Assembly: GCA_907165065.1 (NCBI GenBank)
Contig: OU015523.1
Coordinates: forward strand, 118,446,246-118,510,245
Direction of reading: 5' to 3'
DNA length: 64,000 nucleotides
Source: Caprimulgus europaeus
Taxonomy: Eukaryota; Chordata; Aves; Caprimulgiformes; Caprimulgidae
Part shown: piece after piece, positions 46,561 to 57,808 of the stretch
Layout: each line of letters begins with the position of its first letter
How positions within the stretch are numbered: position 1 is the stretch's first letter
Notes under the pieces: generated by a model
What the model was told of the DNA's origin: nothing
What the model saw: the letters and a program-made list of their open reading frames with translations, nothing else
Databases searched by the model: none
Translations under genes and position numbers: made by a program

Positions 46561-48477
46561 GTATTAATATGGATTTTTTGTGTCCATGATTATGACCCAC
46601 AAATTTAAGGAATCAAGTAATGACCTGCACAAATACAGTCCCTGGAGAACCTGTTCCTATGTGTTCTGAGCTGTTTGAGGACACAGATGTGTATTTTGTT
46701 TTGCAAATTTTGTGTTATGAGTAGAAAATAACCAGTGAAGATTTAGAAAATATTCAGAGATTTTTATCGCCTCACAGACAAATAATTTAAAAAGCTTTTA
46801 AAGGCATAAAATCATTTATGTATAGTTTGAATTTTGTCAGTAAAATTCAAAAACCAATTATCTGCAGAAAGCCAGGAAAATAACTTCTTATTGAATGTCT
46901 TCTATGACCTTCACTCATCTCCAGTATTTTCTCTTCTAAGACATTTGAGATTCACTTTCTCTGGACAGAAGGCTTTTGTAAAGATCTGTAAGCAGTGTTT
47001 TGCCAATATATCTGTATTTGCCATCCCAAAGCAATTTACCTGCTCAATTAAAACAGAGGTTCATACTAAATCAATATTAGAACTTAATATTTTGGTCTTA
47101 CTGAAATGAGCAGCCTTCTGCTTCAACTAACAAAACACACACCATGACTCAAATTGTATTTGAATTACCTGTTCAAAAAAGGAAAGTAAAATAAAAGCTA
47201 TATTTACAAAACTACTGGAAATACAACCTCATTTTCCATAACAGCTCATGTATTGAGACATTCACCCAAGACAAGTTTGCCATGAAATCTAACATATAGT
47301 CTTGAACTTTAGATGTGACTTAACAGATTTATCTTGACCTAAAACAAATATTTGTACTCTTCAGAGTATCTCAGTTCAGGATCCTGCTCAAGTTGTCCAC
47401 CAAAACCAAATGATCCCGTTCAACAGCAATGAGACCCTCTGCACTGGGATGCCTATTCCTAAAGAGTAGTGGACAGAGCACAACCAAACAGATGTGATCT
47501 CACCATCAGTAGGAAAAGCCCGACAATACTCTGTGAGCTCATCTCAGCCTAAGCTGATTTTAGCTTACTTAGCAGTGACAGGAATTGCAATCAGGTAGTT
47601 ATTACCTGAACTTGATCTAGCTTCATTTTGGCTGATAACAAGTGGTTATTCAATATGGATTAAATTGTCTAAGACTCTGAAATAAAACATGGAAGAGAGC
47701 AGATAAATTATACCAGAGCTCCCAGAATATAAATACTACTGCTTAAAAACCCCCCAAACTTCTAAACTTGAATACACTTCACAGTGATTGCCCCCATTCT
47801 AAAATACATCTTCCAGAACTGACTACCCTAATTGCTTTGCTAAAAGTTAGATTGAAAGTTGTTTCATGTTCTACCTTTCTCTAAGCATCAAAACACAGAC
47901 AAATAAATACTGCAAGATACATTTCAGTTTTGACAGAAACAAAAGAACTAAACAAAACCCCAATAATAATTTTGTTGATATATCATTATAGGCTTTTTTT
48001 TTTTTTTTTTTCATCACAGAACATCTGGAATCTACTGTACTATTTTAGGTACTATGTATTACAAAATTTCAGTAAATTACATTGCATTTACTTTTTTTAC
48101 CAAACTGAAGTAACCAACCTGACTCTTCCTTTCTCTAATATGAGAAATATCTGGGCACTTATCTTTGTTCTCTATGCATGTCTGCAGACAGGTGACTGGC
48201 AACCAATATACAGAATGTGCTACTGCCTCATTTTCTTGAGCCTCTCCCTGTGCAAGGAAATGAGCCACCTCCAGAATCTTTTCCAGATTAAAAACCCCTC
48301 AGCAAAATCTACTGAAACTAATTTAATAGCTCGAGGGCTGTTAAAAAATATGTTTTGTGGTAGCCTCACTAGTTACCAAACAAATAAAACATTCTCAGCG
48401 TCAGTTGAGCTGCTGTTTTCCTGCCCTACTCATGCCAGCATCCCAAGGATGGTGCATACACATTCATGTAGACCCAG
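46561..48477. other. Non-coding stretch, nothing certain
   Basis: AT-rich unique DNA; poly-T run at 47994-48011. The patch 47440-47570 has faint CR1-like words (CAGATGTGATCTCACCATCA) but is too weak to call. Confidence 0.5.
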
Positions 48478-48668
48478 TTCACAGAATAGTTGAGGTGGGA
48501 AGGAACCAGTGCTACACAGAGGAGAAGGATCATGTCCCTCAACCTGCTGGCAATGCTCTGCATAATACAGACCTGGCGTCCTGTGCTACAAGGGCTGTTT
48601 CATGGTCGATATGGTGCTCACCAGGACCACCAGTTCCTTCTCTGCAAAGTTGCTTTCCAGTCAATTAA
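48478..48668 (-). mobile_element. Old CR1 fragment with internal deletion
   Basis: Starts with CACAGAATAGTTGAGGTGGG, the reverse complement of a CR1 3' end, then passes after about 50 bases directly to ORF2 sequence (CCTCAACCTGCTGGCAATGC, TGGTGCTCACCAGGACCACC, CTCTGCAAAGTTGCTTTCC). About 350 bases present in intact relatives are therefore missing between the two parts. Confidence 0.8.
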
Positions 48669-48984
48669 TGAAACACATTTACCTCACATGTAATTACTTG
48701 AATAACTTCTTGGCAGACCTCTGTTGTCAGTGTGGGTCCAAATGAAATCAAGAAATGGCAGTATAGCACTCTGCTAAGTGATTAAGGTACTCATCTGTGG
48801 AGGGCAGGAATTGGGTGCCAGGGTAGCTTAAAACAATGTACTATTTTATAAATCCCATTTGCAGTCTTCAAATATTTTTGCTTTGACTATCATACATCTG
48901 GAAAATGGTGAAACAAGGCATCCACAAGTCTGGTGTAGGGAAGAATTCTTTATATCAGGATGCATGGAAGAATTTTAATAGTAG

Positions 48985-49623
48985 GACCTTGTGGTGGTTT
49001 AACTTGGCTAGCAACCAAATACTGAACAGCTCACTCTCCCCCCTGCCAGGGAACAGGGAAGAGAATTGGAGGGGTAAAGGTAAGGAGACTCAGAGGTTGA
49101 GAGAACAATTTAATAATTGGAATAAAATAAAACTTAAAATAATAATGACAATAATAATGGTAATAATAGTAGTAAGAGAATATATAAATAAGTGATGCTC
49201 AGTGAAGCACTCACCACCCACTAACCAAGCCCAGACAGTTCCCAGATAATGATCCTGAGGAATGACAATCCTGAAACTGAAACCATAATCTGAGAGAGAG
49301 AGAGCCCAAGAGAGTACAAGAGCCCAAGAAATACTCATTAATATACTTAACACGCCGTTATATGATATGGCATATCCTATTAGAATATCTAAATGCCAAT
49401 TTGGTTTTAATAATTTTGCTATTCCCCTTCTCGGTCCTTTGCACTTGCAGACTAACAAAACACAGAGAAGTTGGAAATTCCTTTGTCTTACAGTGACAAC
49501 TGAAAACATCAGTATATCAACTTTCTTCTCATAACAAATCCCATACTGAAACCAAACCACAACACTATTCTATCTTCTAAGAAGAAAATTATCTCTGTCC
49601 CTGCCAAAAACCAGGACAGACCT
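48985..49623 (-). mobile_element. Solo LTR of an avian ERVL-like retrovirus with 5-bp target duplication
   Basis: The LTR body is 48990-49618 (629 bp), with ends TGTGGTGG...CCAGGACA, flanked on both sides by GACCT (48985-48989 and 49619-49623). TG...CA termini and a 5-bp duplication fit class III (ERVL-type) integration. Read on the minus strand, the start TGTCCTGGTTTTTGGCAGGG and the end ...GTTAAACCACCACA resemble a widespread avian LTR; the TATA-like element is near 49345 and the AT-rich polyadenylation part near 49110-49150. There are no internal genes, so it is a recombined solo copy. Moderate divergence; orientation is the same as DLG2. Confidence 0.88.
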
Positions 49624-52351
49624 TAACAGCAGGATTCAGTCATCAGAAAAAGAGGTTAGGAAGAGAATGTTACTTCACAAGTGGTCTAGAGGGCTCAATA
49701 TAAACCAGTGGGCTCATACAGAGCAAACAGATAAGTAAATAACACATGGACTTTGTTTATGATATTTTAATGGAACTACCCTGTAAGAAAAGTGCTCACC
49801 ACAATGTAGCCAATACTGTAAATGTGGCAATTATTTTCAGTTAAATTTTTTTCTCATAAAAGTTTTCAAATTACCTGTAAATTGTAAACATATCATAACA
49901 TTCATAAGACAACATCTCAGATCCAATTTAGTTTCAATCTTGTAAAATAAATAATTTAATCACATTTTTAAATCTACAAGCTTGGTGGGACATTAAAGCC
50001 CACTGAGTCAATTTATAATAGGCAAAACTCATCCAATGAAGAAGTTCTCCTATTTGCTTGGGCTTGTAACTCTAACCCTATCTCACAAACAGCTGAATGA
50101 CACTGTAACCAGAATAAAGCTGGGCTGGGCACTGAACAATGACTGAACTACATCTTAGGACGTATGCACTGCACTGGCCACAACTAATGAGAAGGCAGAG
50201 GTAATGCAAGGTTTGTCTCTCTCTCCACATACAAATAAACACTGCATTTAAACAGTCACAAGCAGTTCAGAATCTGGTCCTTAGTTTTTCCATCTTCATT
50301 ACAGTCACATTTCTGCTTTTAGAGACAGATCTCATCAGATTTTAAATCATTCTGATTATGCTAATTTCCATATTTTGCAAGACCTTTTGCAATTCTGTAG
50401 TTATTGATGTTAACTACAAAAAGAATAATCCTCAGTTTCTCCAGTAATGAACCACTGAGTTATCCCACAATATTATCTCCCCAGACCCTGAGGGTGACTT
50501 TGAAAAGAATGTTAGTTATCTCTAATGGAGATATGTAAACAGATGTTATATTTGCCATCTGATTAAGCTTTTCAGAATGATCATTAAAGTCCCTTACCCA
50601 TATGGAACATCATATGTATCTACTGTTTAACTAGGCAAAGCACATTCTTTGGTCTGAAGAAAATATACAATCTGTGACAGTTAAGGAAAGTCTAGGAATC
50701 TTATTTTCTCCATTCTCCTCTGGAAATTAATTAGGGTTATCTGAATGACACTGTTTTCAAGCTACCTCATCTGTACCACAACAGAGAGTGTGTGCACATA
50801 AGCAAGAAGATGTACGGTTAAAATAGCTAAATCATTCCCTTGACTGCTGTCTTAGACCTCTTCTGCCAAAGTGTTTCTATGTTCCACTGGGGATGCCATG
50901 TAAAACAACATCATCACATGTGGTCATTGCATATGCCTAATTTTCTCACTGCTCAATTTCAAAGCATTGGGTCTAATTTGTAGCAGGATCAAAAAACAAA
51001 CAAACAAAAAAACTCCCCAAAAATGCAGCTGATGTCAACATGAATTTTCATATATACTTCACTTACACGGTCTATAAGGCTGAGCAAATCCTGAATTATC
51101 AAGCATGGATGAATTGGGCATCCAAGATTAATGTGAAAGTGGGTTTAGGTTTTAGGTTTAGTATTTTTTGTTATTTCTCTGTGCTCTAGAGTGTATTATG
51201 TGGGTGATCATGTTTCCCTTCTCTCCTACTGCACCCCAGCCGCACTCTCCCTACCCTTTCTTTCCCAGAATCCATTTAGACTTTCTAAGCTACTCGGACT
51301 CAAAGTAGCTGTGTGAACACACTGCTGTTCCCAAGCTAATACAGTCTGGTTTTCAGTTTGGCTTATTATTCTGGGGCATAAAGAGAGATTCTGTACTTTC
51401 AGTTCTAGTGCATGAGCACATCTAAGGACGGAGCAGTTGCTACAGTGAATGGCTGACTTCATCTTGGAGCTAATCATGCTTAATCCCTGGGAAAACAGAA
51501 ACCATGTCCTTTGGTTAGCAGGAGGAGCAATAAGAACCTTCAGCACATGCAAGAAAAGTTACCTCTTTGAAGACTTAATTGTTATCTCTATCAAATATAT
51601 AGAGAGCCTGTGTGAACTCTGGATTGTAACTCAGCCAAATTTGTTTGTATTTTCAGAAGGGTTACTCATAATGAGAGTCGTCTGGCTCTTCTAGAAGTGC
51701 TGGAATATCATGAATACAGAAAAGAACTCCAGGCTTTGTTAGTTATTTTTGAAAACAGATAATGCCTAATACCAGTCAATAAATGACTAAATCATTCAGG
51801 CTAAAACTATGAAAACACAGAAGTTTTTGGATGAATTAGCCTGAGACACAGAAACAGAGCATTGACAAAGTTTACATGTTAACATAAGATTTTTCCAAGG
51901 TACAGACTGAAAAGTGATTGTATAGGTAGAATCCAGCAATTCTAATAGCAGTAGGTGTTATCAGTTCCACATATCACACTCAGTTGTAAAAGCTATCACA
52001 GAATAATTATAATTACTTTCTCTATTTAAAAAACTTTGTTTTGTACTAAATCTCTAATTTACCCTAATCAAGCTTTTTCCTTGACATACACTTATAATAA
52101 ATGTTTCCTATATAAAATATATCATTTTTTATAGCAACAGTAACATAAAAATAAATGTTGACTTTTTCCTAAATCCACTTGATTCAGATTCCTATAGAGC
52201 ACGTGGCATCAGGTGCAGGTTCCTTTGTCCCCCTTGCAGCAGCTCTTCCTGATTCTCTTATCATCCACCTTTCCCTTCTTCACGGTCCACATCTGCTTAT
52301 TTCAGCCCCCATTCCTTAAATTTTTGATTACATTCCCATTTCCCCTGATTC
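49624..52351. other. Non-coding stretch, nothing recognised
   Basis: AT-rich unique DNA with no confident repeat. The stretch 52195-52350, just left of the nested CR1/LTR, is C/T-rich but unclassified. Confidence 0.5.
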
Positions 52352-52366
52352 AGTGCTTGGAGGTAG

Positions 52367-52605
52367 TGTGAGGAACTGCACTGTCTCAAAGATTGCTTGC
52401 AAGGACAGTCACAAGACCACTGGGTTCTGGAAACCCCGACTTGTGAAGGCACCCTGCCTGTAAGACAATCTTTGAGCCACGGGGTGATGTGAGGAGCAGC
52501 ACCATTATCTTGCCTCAAAGATTGTCTGCAAGATCACTGGCAAGATTGTTTTCACGAGACCACTGAGAAGGAAACAACTTGTGAAATGCCCTGCCCGCAG
52601 GAGGT
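52367..52605 (+). repeat. Tandem duplication inside the LTR U3
   Basis: Unit 1 (52367-52487) and unit 2 (from 52488) both begin TGTGAGGA and share CTCAAAGATTG, GAGACCACTG or AAGACCACTG, GGAAAC and ACTTGTGAA in the same order. They differ by substitutions and a few short indels, so the duplication predates this copy and is probably a family trait. Tandem U3 repeats act as enhancers in several retroviruses. Confidence 0.75.
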
Positions 52606-53089
52606 CTTCTGCCCAGACATGTCCCTGTCCTAGTGCTGGGGGGGGGGCACAAAGAGACGTGCCATTGCTATGGTAACTACAGCCCTCGAAGGGGTACTTA
52701 AGGAAGACCTGCATGGGCAGCAAGAGAGCGGAAAGAAAGAGAAAGAAGAGGGACAGAGAGGACGACCACCTGACTGCACCACGCCACGCTGCACCACTGC
52801 TGGAACACGCTACTGAGACCTCCTCACCCGCCCCTTCACCGTCGCCTCGCCGCTGGACCCGTGGTGGTGACTATTCTTGCTGCCCTATCCCGACTCCTGG
52901 CTTCTTTTCCATCTTTCTTTCCATTCTGTCCTATCGCTACCCTCCTTATTATTTTTGGTAATAAATGGTGTTTCGGGAATGCGGCATTTGACCTCGTTTG
53001 TGTCTTAATCTCGCTCTTGGGAATATATCGAAACCTTTCCCTGACATCGGATCGGGATATTTGAATGATCCCGACATCGGATCGGGACA
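52367..53089 (+). mobile_element. Young-looking solo LTR nested in CR1, 5-bp target duplication
   Basis: The 723-bp LTR starts TGTGAGGAACTG and ends ATCGGATCGGGACA, flanked by GGTAG at 52362-52366 and 53090-53094. It has AATAAA at 52960-52965 and a TATA-like TACTTAA near 52693. CpG dinucleotides are abundant (about 30), unlike every other repeat here, which suggests a recent insertion with little methylation decay. The first 121 bases (52367-52487) are repeated in tandem from 52488. The 5-bp duplication suggests an ERVL-like integrase; the exact family is not known to me. No internal genes remain, so it is a solo LTR. Confidence 0.88.
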
Positions 53090-53764
53090 GGTAGTAGTGG
53101 AGGAAAAGCTGAAAATGAGCCACCAAAGTGCATCTGCAACCTGGAAGGCCAACTGCATCCTGGGCTGAATCAAAAGAAGTGTGGCCAGAAGAATGAGAGA
53201 GGTGATTCTGCCCCTCTACTCTGCTCTGGTGAGACCTCACCTGGAATACTGCATCTAGTTTTGGAGCCATCAACACAAGAAGGATGTGTACCTGTTGGAA
53301 CGTCTCCAGAGGAGGGCCACAAAAATGATCAAAGGGCTGGAGCACCTCTCCTATGAGGACAGGCTGAGAGAGTTGGGGTTGTTCAGCCTGGAGAAGAGAA
53401 GGCTCCAGAGGGACCTTACAGCAGCCTTCCAGTACCTGAAAGGTTCCTGTAAGAAAGCTGGGGAAGAACTGTTCACAAGGGCAGGTAGCAATAGGATGGG
53501 GGGTAATGGTTTTAAACCAGAAAAGAGTAGATTTGGATAGCTGAATATTAGGAAAAAGTTCTTCAATATGAGGTTGGTAGATCATTGGAACAGGTTGCCC
53601 AGAGAGGTAGTGGAGACCCTGTCCCTGGAGGTATTTAAGGTCAGGCTGGATGGGGCTCTGAGCAACCTGCTCTAGTAAAGATGTCCCTGATCACTGGAGG
53701 GGAGGTTGGACTAGGTGACCCTTGAGGGTCCCTTCCAACCCAATACGTTCTATGATTCTATCAT

Positions 53765-54759
53765 CTTGACACTCACATCTTATTGTGTTTCTGCTATTAT
53801 AACTACTCTGTCATAAGAATTTCCCAAGCCTCCTTCTTGCTCACATTTAGATAATATTACAGATACCAAGAAAGACATTATCCTACCTTCACCATGAGAT
53901 TCTCTAATGAAAACTAAGTTAGCACATCTGTTACAAAATGCTTCAGCATCCAGCTAAGAGTTAATAAACATATCAAAGGGAAGATATTCTAGCCAAGACA
54001 CTTTTAAACACAGCTTGGATGGTCCTATAAAGGGGAAACCAGTCACCAGCGTATATATGACTGGATCTAGCAAATTCATGTTAATTAATTTTTGTACTTC
54101 ATTAAAGAAACTAGAATTTGCAATTTAATAAGCCTTGGATTTTATTTCCCGTCTTTGTCCTGTGGCAGTCCAGAGTCTAAGTATCTTAATGACAGTATGC
54201 AACCAATTAGCACAGAATCTCATTTATTATACTCATGTTGATATTAAAAGTAATGAGATAAAAGTGCATAACAATAAAAACAGCAAATCAATAAAAAATG
54301 GTTTAGATGTGAAATACATTACTTCTTTTAGTCTTTAAAATATTTTATAACTTTTTTTGAAGCATACCTACATATATGGGCAAAGGATGTTTACTATTAA
54401 ATATATGTTATTGATCACCCTTGATGTTTGGAGCAGAATGATGATGATGTAACTTATTCTAAGACAAACAGACAAGTAACTGGTACATTTGACTGATGAT
54501 AACTTTTCCCCCTACTGAATGTTCTTAATGACAACATCAGATTTCATTTTATTGTGCTGTTAGCAACTAATAAAAATAATAAACAAGGGAATATGAGTTT
54601 CCAAACAAAAAGCTGTTTCATTTAATGAGTGTACTGGCAAAGTCTCTGCAGTAGTAGGTGTTAAGAGCTGAACTTAAGCAAATACAGAACAAAAGAAGAG
54701 ATGAAATCTGTGCTGTGCCTCTGAAAGACTGCCTACACAGAGATATGTTTTAGTAGTAG
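53765..54759. other. Non-coding stretch, nothing recognised
   Basis: AT-rich unique DNA between CR1 copies. Confidence 0.55.
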
Positions 54760-55118
54760 ATAGGTATGGTTGGACTTGATGATCTGAGAGATCACAGAAT
54801 CACAGAATATTAGGGATTGGAAGGGACCTCGAAAGATCATCTAGTCCAATCCCCCTGCGGGAGCAGGAACACCTAGATGAGTTCGCACAGGAAGGCATCC
54901 AGGCGGGTCTTGAATGTCTCCAGAGAAGGAGACTCCACACCCTCCCTGGGCAGCCTGTTCCAGTGCTCTGTCACCCTTACTGTAAAGAAGTTCTTTCTCA
55001 AATTTAAGCGGAACCTCCTGTGTTCCAGCTTACACCCATTGCCCCTTGTCCTATCATTGGTCATCACTGCAAAGAGCCTGGATCTTTTCCAACCATACAA
55101 TCCTATGATTCTATGATA
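54760..55118 (+). mobile_element. CR1 3' terminus (plus strand) split by a second CR1
   Basis: The left part GGTATGGTTGGACTTGATGA (54763-54790 region) and the right part ATCTTTTCCAACCATACAAT plus CCTATGATTCTATGAT (55082-55118) read together as the usual end of a plus-strand CR1 3' UTR. The minus-strand CR1 at 54791-55080 lies between them. Confidence 0.8.
54791..55080 (-). mobile_element. CR1 LINE inserted in an older CR1
   Basis: Begins on the plus strand with ATCACAGAATCACAGAATAT (3' octamers in reverse) and runs 290 bases to a 5' truncation at about GCAAAGAGCCTGG. The ORF2 tail is open over 54873-55100 on the minus strand ([27 protein letters not shown]). Good preservation makes it one of the younger copies. 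Confidence 0.92.
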
Positions 55119-57242
55119 GCACAGGTGTAATTAAAAGGAGCTAAGGCTACAAACTGAAGCACACCAAATGCCTGGCACTCCCTCCTTGTGTTACTCTGCC
55201 CCAAGTACCTTTGTGCTTCAGTCAAATGTAGTCTTTCTCATACCAGAGCCCTTGCTACAGGAAAAATCTGTGCAAGTTGCAGTAATATCCCTACCTGCCC
55301 GTGGGCAGTGACACCTCATGTAACACCTGAAGTTCACAGCTACACTGTGGATGTGATAACATTATTACACCAGTCTCTCCAGCTGCTCCACTTCCAGCTA
55401 GCATTTGCATCCCCAATGCTAGGATCTCACAGACCTCCAAGCCCAGTGAAATCCTGTCCCTGCCACAAGTGACGTGGAGTTCTGTATAGGTAGACTCACA
55501 CAATTCTGATAGTAGATGTTAATAGTTCTACATTTTGTATCAGTTCTATATATTTTTTTTTTAAGTTTTGAAGATTATTTATCAACCCAGAATCAGGGGT
55601 TAGAAAATCCAAATGGAACATCTAATGTACTGCACTTGTAGTACACAAATTTAGTTTTCCCATAATGTCAAGTAAGCTTTTTACACAAAAGAAATTTAAG
55701 AGCACTTTGAAGTCCAGACTTCTCAAATAAAGGTTTTTTCCTTACTAATAGCTAGAATGCGATGTGAAAGCCATTTTTAAATTATTTTTATCTCAGTCAA
55801 TGAATTATGACAGATTATTAAGAACAGTTCTATTTACACAAAATCCATTTACATTTAAATTAACCTTATTTTAATACAACTTTGATTATTTTTAGTGATA
55901 AGATACCAATTTAAAAGTTTCTTATTAATTTATTTTCTGACCAAATGCATTTTAAAAAGGCAGTCTTGAAGAAGTTTTCAAAATAAGGCATACAACAAAT
56001 AATATTTTGCAAAATTACTAATCAAACATAATGGTTCACTAAAAGCAGATTCAAATGATTAAAAATATAAAAATTGAAACTTTCAAAGATGGTGTCAGTA
56101 AAGATTATCTTTGCTATAAATTTATTTTAAAAATTACTTTAATGCTTGAACTATCTTTTCCCTCCCTCTTCTGAAGAATCCCTTAAAGTGTTGCTTCTAA
56201 GTAACAACAGAATAAGTGAATATTTAAAGTTCATACTAGCCTATAAGCCTCCTGAAACAGTTCTAATGAAAACACAGAACGCCCCTGCAACAGAAACTTT
56301 CCAAGTTAAAAAAAATAACATTTAAAAGACAATATTATTTATCTATTTTTTAATATAACCTGTATATACTAGCTTGTGTCCCCTTAGTTAATGTTCACTG
56401 ATTGGGCAAACACTCAGCCCAGATCAAAACTATTTTCAAGTGATTGCATACTTGACAAGGTCACTAAGCACTACAAGAATCACAAAAAAAGATTAAAAGT
56501 TAAGCAAAACCAGCTTCTATTTTTCAATATTGTATACTTGGTCTAGGAACATGTTTGTAAAACTGCTACACCTGTTATAGCACAAGGAGAATTTTCAAAT
56601 ACGTTTAAGAAATTTAGAAGCCCATATCACATTCCTAAACATTTCCTCCAAAATAAACTAGGTAATTATTGATTTGTTCCCTATATTTCTTCACTTAGTT
56701 TCAACACTTTCTATGCTTAGCAATTAATTTCCTATTCCACCACAGACTGCAAGAATTAAAACAAAAATGGAAGGTTTCTGAAGTTCACTGCTGAGACCAG
56801 ACATGTGGTTCAAAAAGGAAGTAGTGCAAAAAGCATTTATATAGTAGCTTCAGAAAAAAAGGAAAAATCCTGGCACAAAGTAACCTACTATACATTAAGC
56901 AAAGCACTATGGATTGGGGCAAGGAAAGATTAAAACAGTTCCCAGTTATTAATAACAGAGAAAAAATTATGCCAAATAAGTTAGAAAAGACAATAAAGAC
57001 AATAAGTGGCCTAAAAATTGCTTGATGAACTAAATAAATAAAAAAAAAAAAGCTTTAAAAAAAAGAGATTAAGTGACAGAGCAATAATAAATTTTTGGCA
57101 ATGTTTTTTCAGTGTCAATCTCACAACAGTTTTCTCCTTTTCCTGACTCAGCTAGGGCACACTGAACCAAACTGGAGACTCAAACTTGGAAACAAAAAAA
57201 ATCAGAAGGAGAAGCACACAGCTGATATCCTGATAACCACTA
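55119..57242. other. Non-coding stretch, nothing recognised
   Basis: The part 55180-55500 is less AT-rich than its surroundings but matches no family known to me; the rest is strongly AT-rich unique DNA. Confidence 0.5.
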
Positions 57243-57425
57243 CAAGAATGGAAGCATTGGAACAGGTTGTTCAGAGAGGTTGTGCAGTCTCTGTACTCGA
57301 CCATTTCCAAGACCAGGTTAGACAAAGCCCTCAATAGCAGTCTCTGAAATTGTTAATGAGTCAGCTTTGAGCAGGAGTGTGGATTGGAGTCCTCTTAAGG
57401 AGGACTCTAAAATCTAAACAGGGTA
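57243..57425 (+). mobile_element. Old CR1 3' fragment
   Basis: GAAGCATTGGAACAGGTTGT, TCAGAGAGGTTGTGCAGTCT and GACCAGGTTAGACAAAGCCC follow the CR1 3' region in order, with TTTGAGCAGGAGTGTGGATT further on. The end is degraded and carries no octamers. Confidence 0.75.
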
Positions 57426-57531
57426 TATATGAATCTTAAATACCAGTGTATGAGTTTGAAACATTTATATCTTTATCTATATAGAGAATAATATTTAAAT
57501 ACGAGATATTTCCTGTACTATATATACACAT

Positions 57532-57808
57532 ATCATAGAATCATAGAATGGTTAGAATTAGAAGGGACCTTAATGATCATTCAGTTCCAGCCCTCCTGCC
57601 ATCGGCAGGGACACCTTCCACTAGACCAGGTTGCTCAAAGCCTCATCCAACCTGGCCTTGAACACTTCCAGGGAGGCAGCATTCACAACTTCCTTGGGCA
57701 ACCTGTTCCAGTGTCTCACCACCCTCACAGTGAACAATTTCTTTATAATATCTAATCTAAACCTGCCCTCTTTCAGCTTAAAGCCATTTCCCCTTGTCCT
57801 ATCGTATG
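57532..57808 (-). mobile_element. CR1 LINE 3' fragment, intact 3' end
   Basis: Starts on the plus strand with ATCATAGAATCATAGAATGG and ends in CCCCTTGTCCTATCG. Same ATTCTATG subfamily as the copies at 6.1, 39.1 and 45.9 kb. The minus-strand frame across 57621-57800 shows [20 protein letters not shown]. Confidence 0.94.

Larger units (their letters stand above)
52352..53764 (+). mobile_element. CR1 LINE interrupted by a solo LTR
   Basis: The CR1 begins at about 52352 (GTGCTTGGAGGTAG, equal to the ORF2 segment [10 protein letters not shown]), is interrupted by the LTR at 52367-53089, and resumes at 53095 with TAGTGGAGGAAAAGCTGAAA. It continues through ORF2 (frame 53286-53540: [21 protein letters not shown], then [15 protein letters not shown]) and the 3' UTR to GTTCTATGATTCTATCAT at 53764. 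Without the insertion it is a CR1 of about 680 bp, 5'-truncated like its neighbours. Confidence 0.9.

Noticed and set aside
47440-47570. Faint CR1-like words
   Set aside because: Too few matches in order to call a repeat.
47930-48493. 187-residue plus-strand frame
   Set aside because: Low-complexity start over a poly-T run, no domain, and it runs into an old CR1 fragment.
49090-49560. 156-residue minus-strand frame
   Set aside because: Lies wholly within a solo LTR; chance frame.
50500-50560. Minus-strand HISPL, resembling the end of the DLG2 exon SHISPLK
   Set aside because: The preceding residues (GPELVHVSEK...) are absent and no donor follows.
52836-53585. 249-residue minus-strand frame, the longest in the window
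   Set aside because: It is antisense across the LTR and CR1 and has no similarity of its own.
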